Assembly (NCBI GenBank): GCA_964006375.1 | Contig: OZ023262.1 | Location: 95,272,976 to 95,336,975, forward strand | Reading direction: 5' to 3' | DNA: 64,000 nucleotides | DNA from: Tillus elongatus | Lineage: Eukaryota; Arthropoda; Insecta; Coleoptera; Cleridae | Shown here: piece after piece, positions 36,605-49,345 of the stretch | How the letters are laid out: the number at the start of each line of letters is the position of its first letter | Numbering within the stretch: position 1 is the stretch's first letter | Position numbers and translations under genes: made by a program | Notes under the pieces: model-generated | Database searches by the model: none | What the model saw: only the letters and a program-made list of their open reading frames with translations | What the model was told of the DNA's origin: nothing

Positions 36605-38069
36605 CTTTTTAGTTTGCAACAGTTATTGCCCGGAAAAAATATAACTTTAATCCATTCTGAGAAAACCCACTATTTGCTTTATTAATTAATGAATTTGATG
36701 TTTGATGTTACAATAGTATAAAGTTAAAGAGAGATAAACTTTTTTAAGCATTTTCTAATGTTTCATACTAAATTTAATGATCAAAAGTGTTAAATTAAAA
36801 TTAATATAATCAGAGAGTAGTAATAAAAATTGTACTTACTTTGTCTGGGAAGCAATCTTGCCTATAAGCTCATATTTTAAAACTTACAGTGCAAACCCTT
36901 TTTTACTGTTGATAATCGTGAATTTAGATATCTAGGTAAAAAACAACACTCTAATACCACTAAGCTTGAGACGAAAGAAAGGGTCAGTATCACTGCTTTC
37001 AATAAATTATCAAGAATAACACTCAGCCATCGTCTTTATTGAGCACATAAAAATTTAGACAGTAATAAAGAGGTTGAATGAACTCTACTTTTTTTAGTAG
37101 GCAACTTTTGTCATCAAATTAATCACCCTGAATCATTAGGGAAATAATTGCCTACAGTACTTTACAGATATTAAAGGCAGAAATTTCTGATTCCAAAATC
37201 ACTCCCTTATTATTAAAAAAATATATAGCAACGCCACATAATATATCGCGAATGAAGAGAAATGAATATAATTGAGTGAAAATTGGCGCAAAAATAACGT
37301 AAATTTCAATCTTCTGGCCTGTTTGTGCCAAAATATATTCTGGACGTGAGTGTAGTTATAAATATTTGAAATTAAACAGAACTCACATGTTTTCCTTGAC
37401 GTCAACCACTATTGAATTGCATTGAGATGCCCCATCGCTCGCCTGTCTGACAATCATTTACTTAGAGGCAGTACATTTGTCAGCAACCATTGCGTCGCCC
37501 TGTATTTAGGAAGGCTATTAAATGCTGCCCTATGATCAGGCAGAGTGTTCACTCCAGCCTGTGCCCCAGGAGATTACTCAATGCCAGCTACTGTCCCGCA
37601 GCCAGGAAGATAAGAATATGTGAGCCAATATCCTGCAGCCCCGACCTATGCATTATCAAAAGAGAAAATGCCCTTTAAAAATGAGTAACCTAATTAAAAG
37701 GATTAGCGGCTTACCATAGTTGTCGAGATGAGGTCACACACACGCGAGAGTAATAGAGAACACCACTAACTTTACTTTATCGACATTTACAATCTTGAAG
37801 TACTTTTATAATGGAGAAGTGGTGCTGCTTTTAGGTACGGCAGACGAAACCCTCCTGGTGCTTCGATGTCACCTATATTTATAGACTTTTCAACCCCGTC
37901 ATATTACTAAAGGAGGGAAATCGGCGTTCCTATCTGGTCCAGTAAAAACTTTATATTTTAAACTTAACGGCTTTTTAACGGAAAATTACTGCCTGTTAAC
38001 ACATTTCACCCATACAGAGATGGAGCACAACAAGGTGACTTTTAACAGCGAAATTATTGATTTTCTACT
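36605..38069. other. Unassigned region
   Basis: At about 36905-37040 plus-strand translation reads NREFRYLGKKQHS then ETKERVSITAFNKLSR, vaguely like the region after the RT in LINEs, but too weak to call. GC-rich patches at 37490-37680 and 37840-37950 are open in short frames without recognisable domains. Confidence 0.35.
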
Positions 38070-38306
38070 GTGTTTTTATTTAAAAACTCTGAAGTCATTG
38101 TGGAAGGAAGTGCGTATGATATTATTTATTTAGTCCGACGGTCTCTTAACCACACAGTTTCACGTTATTTCCAAGAAGACAAGGAGCCATACATCAAACA
38201 ATTTTTTATTGTATTCGATACCTCAGCGATTAAATCTTTCGATGTTCACCAGACAACGTTTCCTTTAAAAGAATATTCAAGAAAGGTCAGAAGTGTATTA
38301 CGATAG
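38070..38306 (+). other. Short ORF of unknown identity
   Basis: The 78-codon frame includes NSEVIVEGSAYDIIYLVRRS and HTVSRYFQEDKEPYIKQF, then IVFDTSAIKSFDVHQTTFP. The composition is protein-like rather than AT noise. No start context, splice sites or family was recognised. It could be an exon or an element fragment. Confidence 0.3.
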
Positions 38307-38715
38307 TAAAACAATAGCGAATTTTTATATAATTCTTTTATTTTAATAGTTTCTTTGCCGTCCGATATTTAAAGACTGCAATGAGCATTGAAATTTTTTA
38401 AAATATTCTCTAGAGTCAGCAAAATCATACGGTAGCTGAAAAGTCGTTCGTAACAAGTTAACTGAGAATGTAATTAATTATTTATGATTTTCGAAATGTT
38501 ATTCTAAAATTATTTTCATCTTTAGATATAAACTTTAATCTATTGGAAATATTCTTAATGTAACGGATCGATATGTAAAAAAAGTTAGATGTTTCTGAAC
38601 TCGAAGTTATATGGGTGTTCTATCTGTCACATAAATTTGATAGTGTTTGTAGAGAGTGTCTTGTATTGTACTGGTTAATGTTTGAAGAATTGTATAGCAG
38701 TTTACTAAGTGAATA
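38307..38715. other. Unassigned spacer
   Basis: AT-rich; nothing recognised. Confidence 0.4.
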
Positions 38716-38815
38716 TTTCATGCCCTGATGAAGTTAACTTTGTTAGCGAAACAATCGTTAGGTGTCTGAAAAGATGTATTTTGGTGAATTGGGCCCTCCA
38801 GGTGTACTTATATAT
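38716..38815 (+). mobile_element. Solo Penelope terminal-repeat fragment with hammerhead-like core
   Basis: CTGATGA at 38725-38731, hairpin GTTAAC...GTTAGC, GAAA at 38748-38751, AATCGTTAGG, then GGTGAATTGGGCCCTCCAGG, the block shared with the copies at 20.8, 57.9 and 60.1 kb. No coding part adjoins it. Confidence 0.6.
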
Positions 38816-39349
38816 GTATAATATTTTATTAAGTAATTTGGGAGGATACAAGTTGTTTAAAAAATATTATAAAGGTTTCTAATCATTTTTTTCATGGGAA
38901 TATTCTATTTCCCAAACCTAATGAAATGTTAATTTTAATTTTAAACAAATGATCTAAATGAAAATTAATATAGCTTTGAGAATTAGTTGGTTTTATATAC
39001 CAATCTAAAATTATTAGGTTCAGTAGAAAAAACTTTTTGTTCTTGGAATAATAAACAAAATAGCTTAATAAAGATAATACACTCAAATTAACTGCTCTAT
39101 GTGGCCTCCTCCTTCTTCTACGACTTATTTATCTGTTGGCAAAGGCTCTCTGACATTAAAAAATAGTGCTGCAAATTGAATCATAACTTACACATAGCTG
39201 TGATAATTTATTCCCTTCAGAGATATTCTCATGGAATGAATTTAGGGCCCATGACTTGACCACAAAGAAAATACGTATATTTCTGTACCCATAAACTTTT
39301 GAAAAGTTATATTACGCGAGTTTTATTGCAAAGATGTAAATTTTCACCA
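38816..39349. other. Unassigned AT-rich stretch
   Basis: No gene recognised. Confidence 0.4.
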
Positions 39350-39660
39350 AATCACCCCTCATTTATCCCCTACCCTCTAAAGCGATCTTACCCAAAAACA
39401 ATTCGAAGCGGGTGCATACTGGATACCAGATTTGAAGATGACATTTCAATTCGTTCGAAAGTTATGGCGCTTATTAACAGACAGACGTACATTCCCGTTT
39501 ATTCCCTACCCACTTAAGAGATTTTACCCTAAAACAATCCGAAGCGTTCGTTTATCGGGTGCTAACTGTATACCAAATTTGAAGACGATATCTCAATTCG
39601 TTCTAAAGTTATCTTCGCTACAGCGGACAGACATACAGATCGACAGACCGACTGACAAAG
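39350..39660. repeat. Imperfect tandem repeat, about 136-bp period x2
   Basis: Two units share ATCCCCTACCC/ATTCCCTACCC, CGAAGCG, ATACCA(G/A)ATTTGAAGA and TTCAATTCGTTC/CTCAATTCGTTC. The second ends in a run of CAGACAGAC-type tetramers. It resembles old dispersed insect repeats, but I cannot name the family. Confidence 0.75.
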
Positions 39661-39779
39661 AAAATTTCGTTCCCAAATCATGTTTTCTATATGTTTTGAT
39701 ACTTTTTACGACGTTTAAGAGAAAAAAAATGAAATTTTTGTCGTCGATGCAATACTTCCACACCTTGTGACCATGTGGA

Positions 39780-40365
39780 AGTAATATATTATTCTGCCCC
39801 CAGAGTTCATTTCGTGAAGGAATTTCATTTGCATAGACTAAGGATTTAATATGTCCCCAAAAATAAAAATCCATTAGGTTGTAATCAGGACTCCTTGGTG
39901 GTCATGAAAAGTCACTTCTCTCTCAAGCCATCGTAGAGGAAATGTCTCATTAAGATGATTTCTAACTACTACTGTGTAATGTGGTGGTGCCCTGTATTGT
40001 ATAAATCACATTGTTCTTCTTAGATCTAGTGAGAGATAATTCAAAATGTCAGCAATAATATTTTGTAAAAAAAAAGTATGATTCATCATTTAAGTTTGGA
40101 GGATGAACATATGGTCCGAGTAGTCGGTTGCCTATAGTCTCACAGAAAATATTATATTTGAAGTCATGCTGAGAATGTCTTTCTTTAATAGCATGTGGAT
40201 TTTCTACTTCCCAGTAATGACTTTTTCTCCGATCGAAAACTTCTTGTCTGGTAAAAGTTGCTTCATAAGTGAACAAAATATACTTAATAAAACTTATGCC
40301 AGGGTGATGTTTGTTCAAAATAAGTTGACAGAACTGTTATCGTCGGGGAATATCTCTTGAAAGTA
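39780..40365 (-). pseudogene. Mariner-like transposase, C-terminal half (M2)
   Basis: Minus translation includes KYILFTYEATFTRQEVFDRR, then NPHAIKERHSQHDFKYNIF and NRLLGPYVHPPNLN. Next come IQYRAPPHYTVVVRNHLNE, LRWLERE and MDFYFWGHIKSLVYANEIPS. The order (F-D-E-A-x-F, QxGAPPHY, then the DF(Y/F)xWGH region) fits the Tc1/mariner superfamily. The first Asp (FTYEATFT) and the second (QYRAPPHY) are both replaced by Tyr, so the active site is lost. Frameshifts are present. The N-terminal half lies at 43540-43900, beyond the inserted LINE L-3. The left TIR is not found. Confidence 0.75.
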
Positions 40366-40387
40366 AATTTTGTAGAGGAGTGAAGTG

Positions 40388-43300
40388 ATGTTTTCACGCC
40401 CGAGGAGGTACCACCCCGTGCATCAAGGGGCCGGTGAAGTCCCAACGGACGTTTCCGGTTCTGGTGTATGAGTCGGTTTCCCTTATAAACAAAAATGATG
40501 ATGGCTCCTTCTTGTACAAAAGATTCCGGAGGCAAAATACCCCTCCATTCGAATCTCCGGGAGAGGGGTGTACAGGGGGCGCCAGCATCGAGATTTACAA
40601 TATCCTTCTCGAATATATGTGGCCTAAATTCTAACCTGAACTCCGTCCACCATTTCCTGCAGGCTAATAGACCCCAACTGCTCTTCTTGACCGAAACTCA
40701 AATCAGTGCGAAAACAGCCACTAGTCACCTTAATTTCCCGGGGTATGAGCTCCTTACTTCTTTTAGATTGCATGGAGGCGTGTGCGCGTACGTCCGTAGC
40801 AATCTACCCTGCACCAGACTCCCCAATTTAGAAGGTGGAAGAAAAGACATACTATGGATAAAACTCTCTCTCAGGGCTGCAACTAAATTTATCTGTTGCA
40901 TTTACCGGTCACCTTCTGACAACAACTTTGTCCAGCTCTTTGACTACCTTTCTGAAAAAACCGACCATCTTGTTTCTGAATATCCTTCCTCCGAGGTCAC
41001 TATTCTTGGTGACTTCAATGTACATAATAAGGAATGGCTAGGATCTTCAAAAACCGATCCACAGGGAAGAGGAGCGGAGGCCTTTGCAGTCAGCAATTCT
41101 TTAGCCAATATGGTTCAGCAACCTACTTACTTTCCTCGCATCCCAACACACAGCTCAAATCCCTTGGATCTCTTTCTTACTACAAATCCTGACTGCTATA
41201 AGATATCAGTCACCGCCCCCCTGGGTCGCTCAGACCACGGCATGGTCACTGCTTCCTGCGCAATGCAACCCAAGGTCCCACAGTCATCACACCCACGCAT
41301 CGTTTGGCACTACAACTCCGCGAACTGGGACGAAATGCGAGATTACTTTTCCTCCTTTCCATGGGCGTCTGTCTGCTTCTCTCATCCTGACCCCTCTGAT
41401 ATCTCACAAAACGTCACCGAAATTATCCAAGCTGGCATGGAATTATTTATTCCACGTACACAGAAAACCTCTGCAGCCACTCAAAACTCCTGGTTCTCTA
41501 AATCCTGTGACAAGGCCAGACTTGAAAAGGTCAAAGCGCACAAAAAGCTTCTACACAATCCCAGTTAAGAAAACCTTCAAGCATTTAACGACGCACGAAA
41601 CCGCTATGTCCGCATTCTTTCTGAGGCAAAAACCTCGTTTAACAACCACATCAGAAACAAAGTCCTTTTAAGCTCCAGCGGCAGTAAACCCTTCTGGACT
41701 CTTGCTAAATCTATTGGGAATAATTTCTGCAAAAGCATGTTCCCACCTCTTGTCTCAGGGGATGAAATTGTTTCTACCGCCCTGGGCAAGGCTGAACTTT
41801 TTGCCTCGTTGTTCGCCGGCAATTCTACTCTCAACCCACCTCCGAATGTTCAACCACCAACAGTCCCCAATGTCACACATAAAATGACGGATATTATTTT
41901 CAAAACTAAAAAGGTACGAAAGATGCTCTCTTCTCTTAATACCAGGAAAGCCTCCGGCCTTGACAAGATCCCAGCAATTGTTCTCAAAAAATGCGCACCA
42001 GAACTTGCTCCTGTCCTGACTCGTCTGTTTCAGACATCTTACAATAGAGGCATATTCCCTAGTAACTGTAAAACTGCTCGAGTACAACCCGTCCCCAAGA
42101 AAGGATCGAAAGCGCTTCCTAGCAACTACAGGCCTATTTCACTCATTTCAGTCATCTCTAAAGTGATGGAAAAGTTTATAAACACCGAATTACTGAAATT
42201 TCTTGAAAAACACAGTCTAATCCACGACAGGCAGTATGGATTCTGTCAGCGCAGATCAACTGCCGACCTTCTTTCCTTTGTCACCCATTCTTGGAACAAG
42301 TCTATGGAACCACACGGTGAATCCCAGATTGTCGCTCTAGACATATCCAAAGCATTCGACCAGGTCTGGCACGCAGCGCTACTTAATAAACTACCGGCCT
42401 ATGGCCTACCACCAAAACTCTGTACGTGGACTGCAAATTTCCTCTCCAACCGGAGCATTTCTGTTGTCGTGGATGGCCATTCCTCTAAACTGTATCCAAT
42501 TAATGCAGGAGTTCCTCAAGGTTCAGCTTTAGCCCCTACTTTGTTTCTTCTCCACATCAATGGCCTCCTCTCTAGCACATCCAACCCAGTCCACAGTTAC
42601 TTGGACGACAGCACCCTCCACTCCAATATACAATAGACTAAGCCTGTCTCTTTAGCCCAACTAGATGAGGATCGCAGACTCATGGAGGGTTCTATCTCCG
42701 CGGATCTCCAAAAAATATTAGACTGGGGAAGTAGAAATCTTGTACAATTCAATCCCACCAAATCACAGTCTTGCCTTCTTTCTCATAAGAGATACACCAG
42801 CCCTAGACCCATCACAATAAACAACCAAGTTATTTAAAGTAATGAGTCCTTTTCACTTGCTGACATTTCTGTGGATCAAAATCTCAATTGGCACCAACAT
42901 GTCACACCAATTGCGGAAGCGGCTGCTAAGAAATTAGGATTCCTCTTCCGGGCTCGCAAATATTTTTCACCAGCTAATCTCTATACTTTATATAGTTCAC
43001 AAATAAGACCAAACCTCGAATACTGCTCCCACATCTGGGGTGCTGCTGCCGCTTCTACACTCACTATCCTGGACTCCATTCAAAAGAGAGCTATACGTCT
43101 AATCGGTGACCCTACCCTTACCCAAAGGCTGCCTTCCCTTGCCCACCGACGTGCCGTTGGTGACCTCTCTCTCTTTTATAGATATGTGCATGGGCACTGC
43201 TCAGAGGAGCTTTCTTCCACCTGCTGCCCCCAACAGATCTACCAGGGGAACAGAGCGAATGCATCCTTTTACTGTCCAGGTCACCAGACATAGAACATCT

Positions 43301-43490
43301 TGTTATGCCCGCTCTTTTGTCCCGAGGACTTCCAAGTTGTGGATTTCCTTGCCGGCACATGTTTTTCCTTCTCCCCCGAACCTCCAAACCTTCAAGTCCA
43401 GAATTAACAGGTTGCCTCTTTCCTCCTTGTCGACACCCACGGTACGATAGTATTTAGGCTGTAAGCCCTCGTAGTGTGTTGTTGAAATTT
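40388..43490 (+). mobile_element. Near full-length LINE copy L-3, inserted in mariner M2
   Basis: Same family and 5' end as L-1. It starts near TTTTCACGCCCGAGGAGGTA at 40390 and ends GTGTTGTTGAAATT + A-run at 43491. It is about 3.1 kb with plus orientation. It splits the minus-strand mariner. No clear target-site duplication was seen. Confidence 0.85.
40495..43450 (+). pseudogene. LINE L-3 endonuclease-reverse transcriptase
   Basis: The endonuclease is in an open 357-codon stretch (40495-41568): FSNICGLNSNLNSV, LLFLTETQIS, CCIYRSPSD, VTILGDFNVHN and GRSDHGMV. A stop at 41566-41568 separates it from the RT (41737-42636): VPKKGSKALPSNYRPIS, ALDISKAFDQVWHAALL, GVPQGSALAPTLFLLHIN. The catalytic motif here reads SYLDDST instead of SYADDST, and a stop follows at 42634. 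The C-terminal domain (42871-43450) is split by a frameshift and ends PTVR. More intact than L-1 in the endonuclease, less so in the RT. Lacks ORF1. Confidence 0.87.
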
Positions 43491-43539
43491 AAAAAAAATG
43501 TGACTAATAGAAGTTCTCTTTTCTTAGAATTATAATAAT

Positions 43540-44340
43540 AAATGACTGACTTACTCCTGTTGCCGCTGACAGACGACGTCAACTTATTTCATTATTCTTC
43601 TTTATTTGAACCAAAAGTTCATCTTCTTGTTTAGGTGTTATTTGTTTTGGACGAGCTCTCTGATTTTTATTGCGGAATGACCCTGTTTCGCCCAAACGCC
43701 GATAAAGGTTTGCAAAAGTATTATGATTTGGTCACCTTCTGTTTGCATATAACAATCCGTAACTTCTGGCTGCCGATTGGGCGCAATTTTTTTTGTGCTT
43801 CTACATAAATCATAACCTTTTTTTTCATTGGTAAAATGATTATGCCGTGGAATTTCGATGGAAAAGTAACAATAACTTTTTAGTTGCTCTTTAAAAACTC
43901 AATTCAATAAGCTGACAGAACAAAAATAATACACTCACAATAAACAACATTAACTAGCAACAATTATCTGACAGCTCAAAGCACGCTGTTCATAAACAAA
44001 GTATTATTTGAAATTCCTTTCAGAGCCTCTGAAATGTTCAATCGCGTTTTTCTCAAAAACGATGGACATTATCAAGCTATGCCAAGTATAAAAATTTAGT
44101 TTAGGTCATGTTTTATAATCAAAATTACTAAAAATTTTCGTCGAAAAAGGTATGACGCAATTTCATATTCAGTGGTGGCTCATGTGGCGCCCCCTGCAAG
44201 AGAAGGTAAAATAATAAGTAAAATAGTATTTCTTACCTAAAGTTATACCTCTGTGCCAATTTTGATAACGATTTATAAATAGGTTGTGTAATAATTAGCA
44301 AAAACAAAAAAAAAGTATGTCACGTTTAACACCCTGTATA
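43540..44340 (-). pseudogene. Mariner M2, N-terminal half and right end
   Basis: Minus translation at about 43810-43560 gives IAPNRQPE, RLGETGSFRNKNQRARPKQI and TPKQEDELLVQIKKN, the helix-turn-helix part of an insect mariner-type transposase. The element continues to a right end TACAGGGTGTTAAACGTGAC read leftward from 44340. It belongs with 39780-40365; LINE L-3 lies between the two halves. Confidence 0.65.
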
Positions 44341-44529
44341 TTTTTCCACAGCAACACATGAGGGCATGTTTGATCCAATCTTTATATTTTGGTCCAATTT
44401 ACGCTGTATGTTGTTAGAAATTTCAATAAAAACGTTTTGATGAATAGAGCATGTCCGGTCCTGCGTAGTTCATTGTTCGAATTGTTTTTATAATAATCAG
44501 TGTTTCTTTCTTAGAGGGGATATTTAAAA

Positions 44530-44720
44530 GATTTTGTGACGCGGAAATTGCGTTATAGTAGCGAATTTTCATTAAATGCTTCAAATTTGTATAACTCAAT
44601 TTTCTATAAACCTAGAAAGCTGAGTTTTCGTGGAGTAAGGTATTTACGGGGGCAAGATACCAACCAAATTTGATCAATTTTTTTTTTCGAAAAAAAATTT
44701 TTTTATAGAAAAATTGGTCT
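44530..44720 (-). mobile_element. Helentron-like 3' fragment, copy 14
   Basis: GACGCGGAAATTGCGTTATA followed by AGCGAATTTTCATTAAATG and the CTCAATTTTCTATAAACC block, as in copies near 46683 and 55700. No 5' half. Confidence 0.6.
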
Positions 44721-45376
44721 GTTAGGGCTGGCATACCATGCATGCTTCTATGGCGATGAAATATAACAATCAGGCCGAGGTATCTATAAACAAGGTAGGG
44801 TCGTGTTACATATTATTGTTGAAAAAATAAAAACATTTTCCGAAAATAAATATAATTGTCCTGAAGCAACTGATCCGATTTTCTAGAGAACGAACCAATT
44901 CAAGCGATTTACACAAAAACTACACTAGCCAAGATATAATTATACACAAAAAGCTTTTTGACAAAAATAAAAAAAGATTTACACAAAAATTTGCAAACAA
45001 CCCCTTTCAAGAAAATTTACCATTTTCTTACGAAAATCGGCTTTAATGTTCACAAAGTTTATATAAAACTATTTTTACAGAAATTAGCTAGGTAAAAATA
45101 TTTTACACAATTTGCTAAACAAATTACTTTTCAAGAAAATTCGAAAACATATTTTCCATGTGTATTTGCAAACACCTTTTTACAATCTATTATATATTAT
45201 ATATAATACAGGACTTGATAATCACTAACATTTCACAATAATTCGGCAAAAAATTATTACTGTGAAAACTGACATATATTTTACACGAAAATTTGCTGAT
45301 AGTATACATAAAACTTAAATTACATTATCTGTAATTAAATTTGAAATAACATACGGGCTGCCCGATTTAAACAATC
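44721..45376. other. Unassigned AT-rich stretch
   Basis: Low-complexity AT-rich DNA, possibly older Helentron-like sequence. No ORF of note. Confidence 0.4.
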
Positions 45377-45998
45377 TCGGGACGCAGCAAGTGCGTTATG
45401 GTAGTGAATTTTCATAAAACTATTTTTTAATAGCAATAATGTGTGTGTTTTTTTAAGAAAGCAGGCATCAAATTTGGTTACCAGTATAATCTATATAGTA
45501 AAAACAATGTGCCATGTTTCATCAAAATAACTTTATTGTTTGAAAATGTAAAAAAATTCCGAAAGTAAACTTAAAGTGTTCCCGAAAACCTCGTCGGATT
45601 TTCCTGGATAACAAACATATCCAAGCCACTTAGAAAAGGAAGGTACTCACCAATTTTGACGTTTAAAATCGCGATTTTGACGTTTTGTGGAGAACCCAAA
45701 TTTATTTTTCTTCGAATGCCTGTAACTTTTTTGTCATTTAACCTACGGAGCTAAATTTTGTTAGGTAACTTGCCTCTAATGATATAAACCTGCGGATGAA
45801 ATTTGGTTGCCCTTACTTTGTTAATTTTGGAGATATGATTTTTTTTCGATTGTTTTCGAAAGAAAACACAAAATTTTCCGGGAAAACCTAGGCGGATTTT
45901 CCTGGCTAACGAACTTATCCAAGCGACTTGCGAAAGGAAGGTATGTGCCAAATTTTATCAAAATCGGTTTATTATTTTTTAAGTTATAGGTGTGACAC

Positions 45999-46078
<80 letters not shown>

Positions 46079-46207
46079 ATATAAAGTCTGAAACTGACCT
46101 CGGATTTGGGTTCTTGGGGTCCTAAATAGCGCTCATTTGAAGAAATTTTTTCAAAATTCAAAAGTCGAGATCTCCTCATTGGTGATTTTTTTTAAAGAAA
46201 ATTCACT
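45377..46207 (-). mobile_element. Helentron-like element, copy 8
   Basis: Both ends present: 3' end GGGACGCAGCAAGTGCGTTA at 45380 and 5' end AGAAAATTCACT at 46207. (TA)n at 46003-46076. The internal inverted end is missing, which makes this a shorter variant. Confidence 0.75.
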
Positions 46208-46458
<251 letters not shown>

Positions 46459-46682
46459 TTTTTAAGTATTGACATTTCTGTTTTTTTTTCTTATTAGCGA
46501 ATTTTTATTGAAAAAATTAAGCGTATTTTATTTTAAATAATTCGCTGATAGAGAGGTAACGATGGTGAGACTGCAAAAATTTTAGATACCATACTTTAAA
46601 ATTGTACTTTTAATACAGCCACAAGCCTAAGCTTATTTGTATTGTATCTTTTAAAATGCATGTCAGAAATAAATAAAAAAAG

Positions 46683-46942
46683 TTCGGGACGCAGCAAGTG
46701 CATTATGGTAGTGGTGAAAATCCTGCTTCAAATTTGAATAACTCAATTTTCTATAAACTTAGAAAGCTGAATTTTCGTACGTAGTAAGGTCTTTCTCAAG
46801 GAAACATATCCGTCAAATTTCATTAAAATAGTTTTGTAACTTTCAGAGAAAACAATTATTTTCGAAAGAAAACTCAACATTTTCTGGAAAACCTAGTTCG
46901 ATTTTCTTGGTTAAGAAACTCGTCATTAATACGAAAAAGGCA
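46683..46942 (-). mobile_element. Helentron-like 3' fragment, copy 13
   Basis: GGGACGCAGCAAGTGCATTA then the family's 3' region for about 260 bp, cut off at 46943 by the foldback element. Confidence 0.65.
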
Positions 46943-46943
46943 C

Positions 46944-47557
46944 GTACAGGGTGTTGAAATTTTTTGTAACTTTCTTTTTCAAAATTTCAACACCATGTAT
47001 TTTCCGCAGGAACTAGTAGTAGAACTTTAACAATCAATAGTACAGATCATTTTGAGCAGAAAAGTTTACATAAACATAACCTCTAATTAGCTTCATAAGG
47101 GAGATACGGGGTATTGAAATTAAAAAAAAACTTCAAGCTCAAAAATCTAGTAATATTTCGAAAGCCGCGAAAGATAGCTTAAAACTACAGAAAACCAAAA
47201 ATATTTCTAAGAGATTGTTCTTTTAGAAAGCGGTACTATAAAACGTCAGTGGCGTACGTGAAAGAAGTTATATTATTTTAAGTAGTCTACAGAGCCCGGA
47301 AAAGTAACACCCAGTATACCATTTAAGACAAGAATACCACCGAATAATAAACTTAATTTACAGAGAACGTGTATAGAATTGCATGCAAATATCTCACCCC
47401 GTTCCAAAGATATTGTAAAAGATTTTTCAAAAATATTATATTTCAAAACACTGTATCTCCCTTCGGAAGCAAATTAGAGGTTATGTTTATATAAACTTTT
47501 TGTCTTATAATGATCTGTTCTATTGACTGTTCAAGTCATGTTACTATAAACTTGGAC

Positions 47558-47563
<6 letters not shown>
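46944..47563. mobile_element. Foldback MITE with long inverted repeats
   Basis: About 620 bp. The left arm (46944-47115) and right arm (about 47445-47563) are inverted repeats sharing CAATAG(T/A)ACAGATCATT, TAAACATAACCTCTAATT and AAGGGAGATAC. Ends are CAGGGTGTT and its complement next to TA. No ORF, so it depends on a transposase supplied in trans, probably Tc1/mariner-like judging from the TA target. It is inserted in Helentron-like copy 13. Confidence 0.8.

Positions 47564-47654
<91 letters not shown>
47562..47654. repeat. (TA)n microsatellite
   Basis: About 93 bp abutting the right arm of the foldback element. Confidence 0.95.
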
Positions 47655-47656
<2 letters not shown>

Positions 47657-49047
47657 TATAATGGTATACATTTTTTATGAAAATTCACCACTATAACGAA
47701 CTTTTTTTTATGAAAACACTGTGTTTAAATAGATTCTACTTACCCGATGTTAAAATAAAACACAGACTACTCTTTTCAGAAAATCACGCACGTAGATAAA
47801 TTTGGCAAAGTTTGGAGGAATAACTGAGCGAGAAATCTGTGTATATTCTGACAACCAGCTTTTTGTTTTATATTTATTTTTATTGCTTATTCTGAATAAC
47901 ATGAACCTTGGAAGAGCAGCGGTTGACAACAAAAAACAAGGTTTGCAGTGCTGCTTTACTACAAAACGCCGGATTTATCCAGACAAAAAGTATTTCAGTT
48001 AAAGTACACTTTTCAGTTTCAGGATGTTGCCCTTGTATTTCTATGGCATGTGTTAAAGGAAGGTTGTTTATAAACAAAATAATTGAATATGGAAGGCAAT
48101 ACGTTGAAGTTGTAGGTCGAGATTAGTCTTGATTGGATAGACTAAAAACGTGCGAATACTCTCAGTGTAATCTGATTATAAGATACAAAAGCATTTGTTA
48201 TTGAACCGGGGATTATCATGACCATTTCTGGCTAGAGTTAGAGAAGGGATTTGCGGGTTGCTGAAGTGGCTAACAGCGACAGCCCGTTATCCTGTTATCT
48301 GACTTAACAGGAGCCAAGGAGGAGGGCGAAAATACTCGCACCCACCTTCGACCTGATAGCGATCCGACAAGCCGGACACAGGGTGATTTACCTTCGCCCT
48401 TCTGCGTATCCTCTCACTCTATTAGCACTACTGTTGATGCTATATATATACTACGAAGAGGCAGCCCGGGCTCTAGATTTATTAGAGCTGCTGCAACAGA
48501 AAACGTCTTGGTTCTTATGAAAATCTTCAGAAAGGTGAAACTTTATTTTCACATATCTAGCACATATATCATCTGTTCTGCTGCACAAAATACGAACACT
48601 GGATTTTCTTGTTGAAATGTCCTTGTCGGGAAACTAAAACAAAAACATTACCTATTATTTTTCTCAACATTTTTATGAGACCTATAACTTAAACAATCTT
48701 CAGGTCTGAGCTGCGTAAAATAAACCCGCGTCTCTTGCTATAGTACATGATGTTCTGGTAAGAAACATAACTCTTTTAAGTACATATCCAAAAATAAATA
48801 AACTCGGGATGCAGCAGGTGCGTTATAATAGTGAATTTACATAAGAACTGTACACTAGTAGTATGTAGCAAAAAAAATTATAAATTAAATCTAAACAGAC
48901 ATAAAAATCGGTTATATAGATCATAATAGGCGCTCATTTGAAGAACGTATTCGAAAGTGGTACTATCAATACCTCTCTATTTAATTCCTTTATATCTTCC
49001 ATATTCTTATCAGATGACACTTACCTAAAAATTAAATTTTTAGAACG
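47655..49047. other. Unassigned region with a Helentron-like remnant
   Basis: Overlapping short ORFs at 47750-48126 carry no family signature. A GC-rich patch at about 48240-48480 is unlike its surroundings and may be an old element. A Helentron-like 3' end in minus orientation lies at 48803-48845. Confidence 0.4.
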
Positions 49048-49055
49048 CGTCTATT
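49048..49055. repeat. hAT target-site duplication, left
   Basis: CGTCTATT, identical to 52488-52495. Eight-bp duplications are characteristic of hAT elements. Confidence 0.97.
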
Positions 49056-49345
49056 CAAGGGCGTACCCAGCTAGGGGCAGGAGGGGGCAGCTGCCCCCCC
49101 CCCATGGAAGCAAAAAAAATAAATCCTTATAAAAAAAATAATACTACAAACAAATAGGATAATTATCGTACATCTCGCAAAGCTTTACACTGATCTAGAG
49201 CCATCTAGCGACTGGTAGCGAAATCTGTCAGCCAGTTAGTGGGATTCGAGAAAGACTGAGAGATCGCTAGAGTCTACAGGCGGCAGCCAATGAGAGAAAA
49301 GGAAACCTTCTAGAAAGGTCTCCGCCTTTCGCATGTCCGCATCAC

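Noticed and set aside
36905..37040. LINE post-RT fragment
   Set aside because: One loosely matching segment without RT motifs nearby; too weak to annotate.
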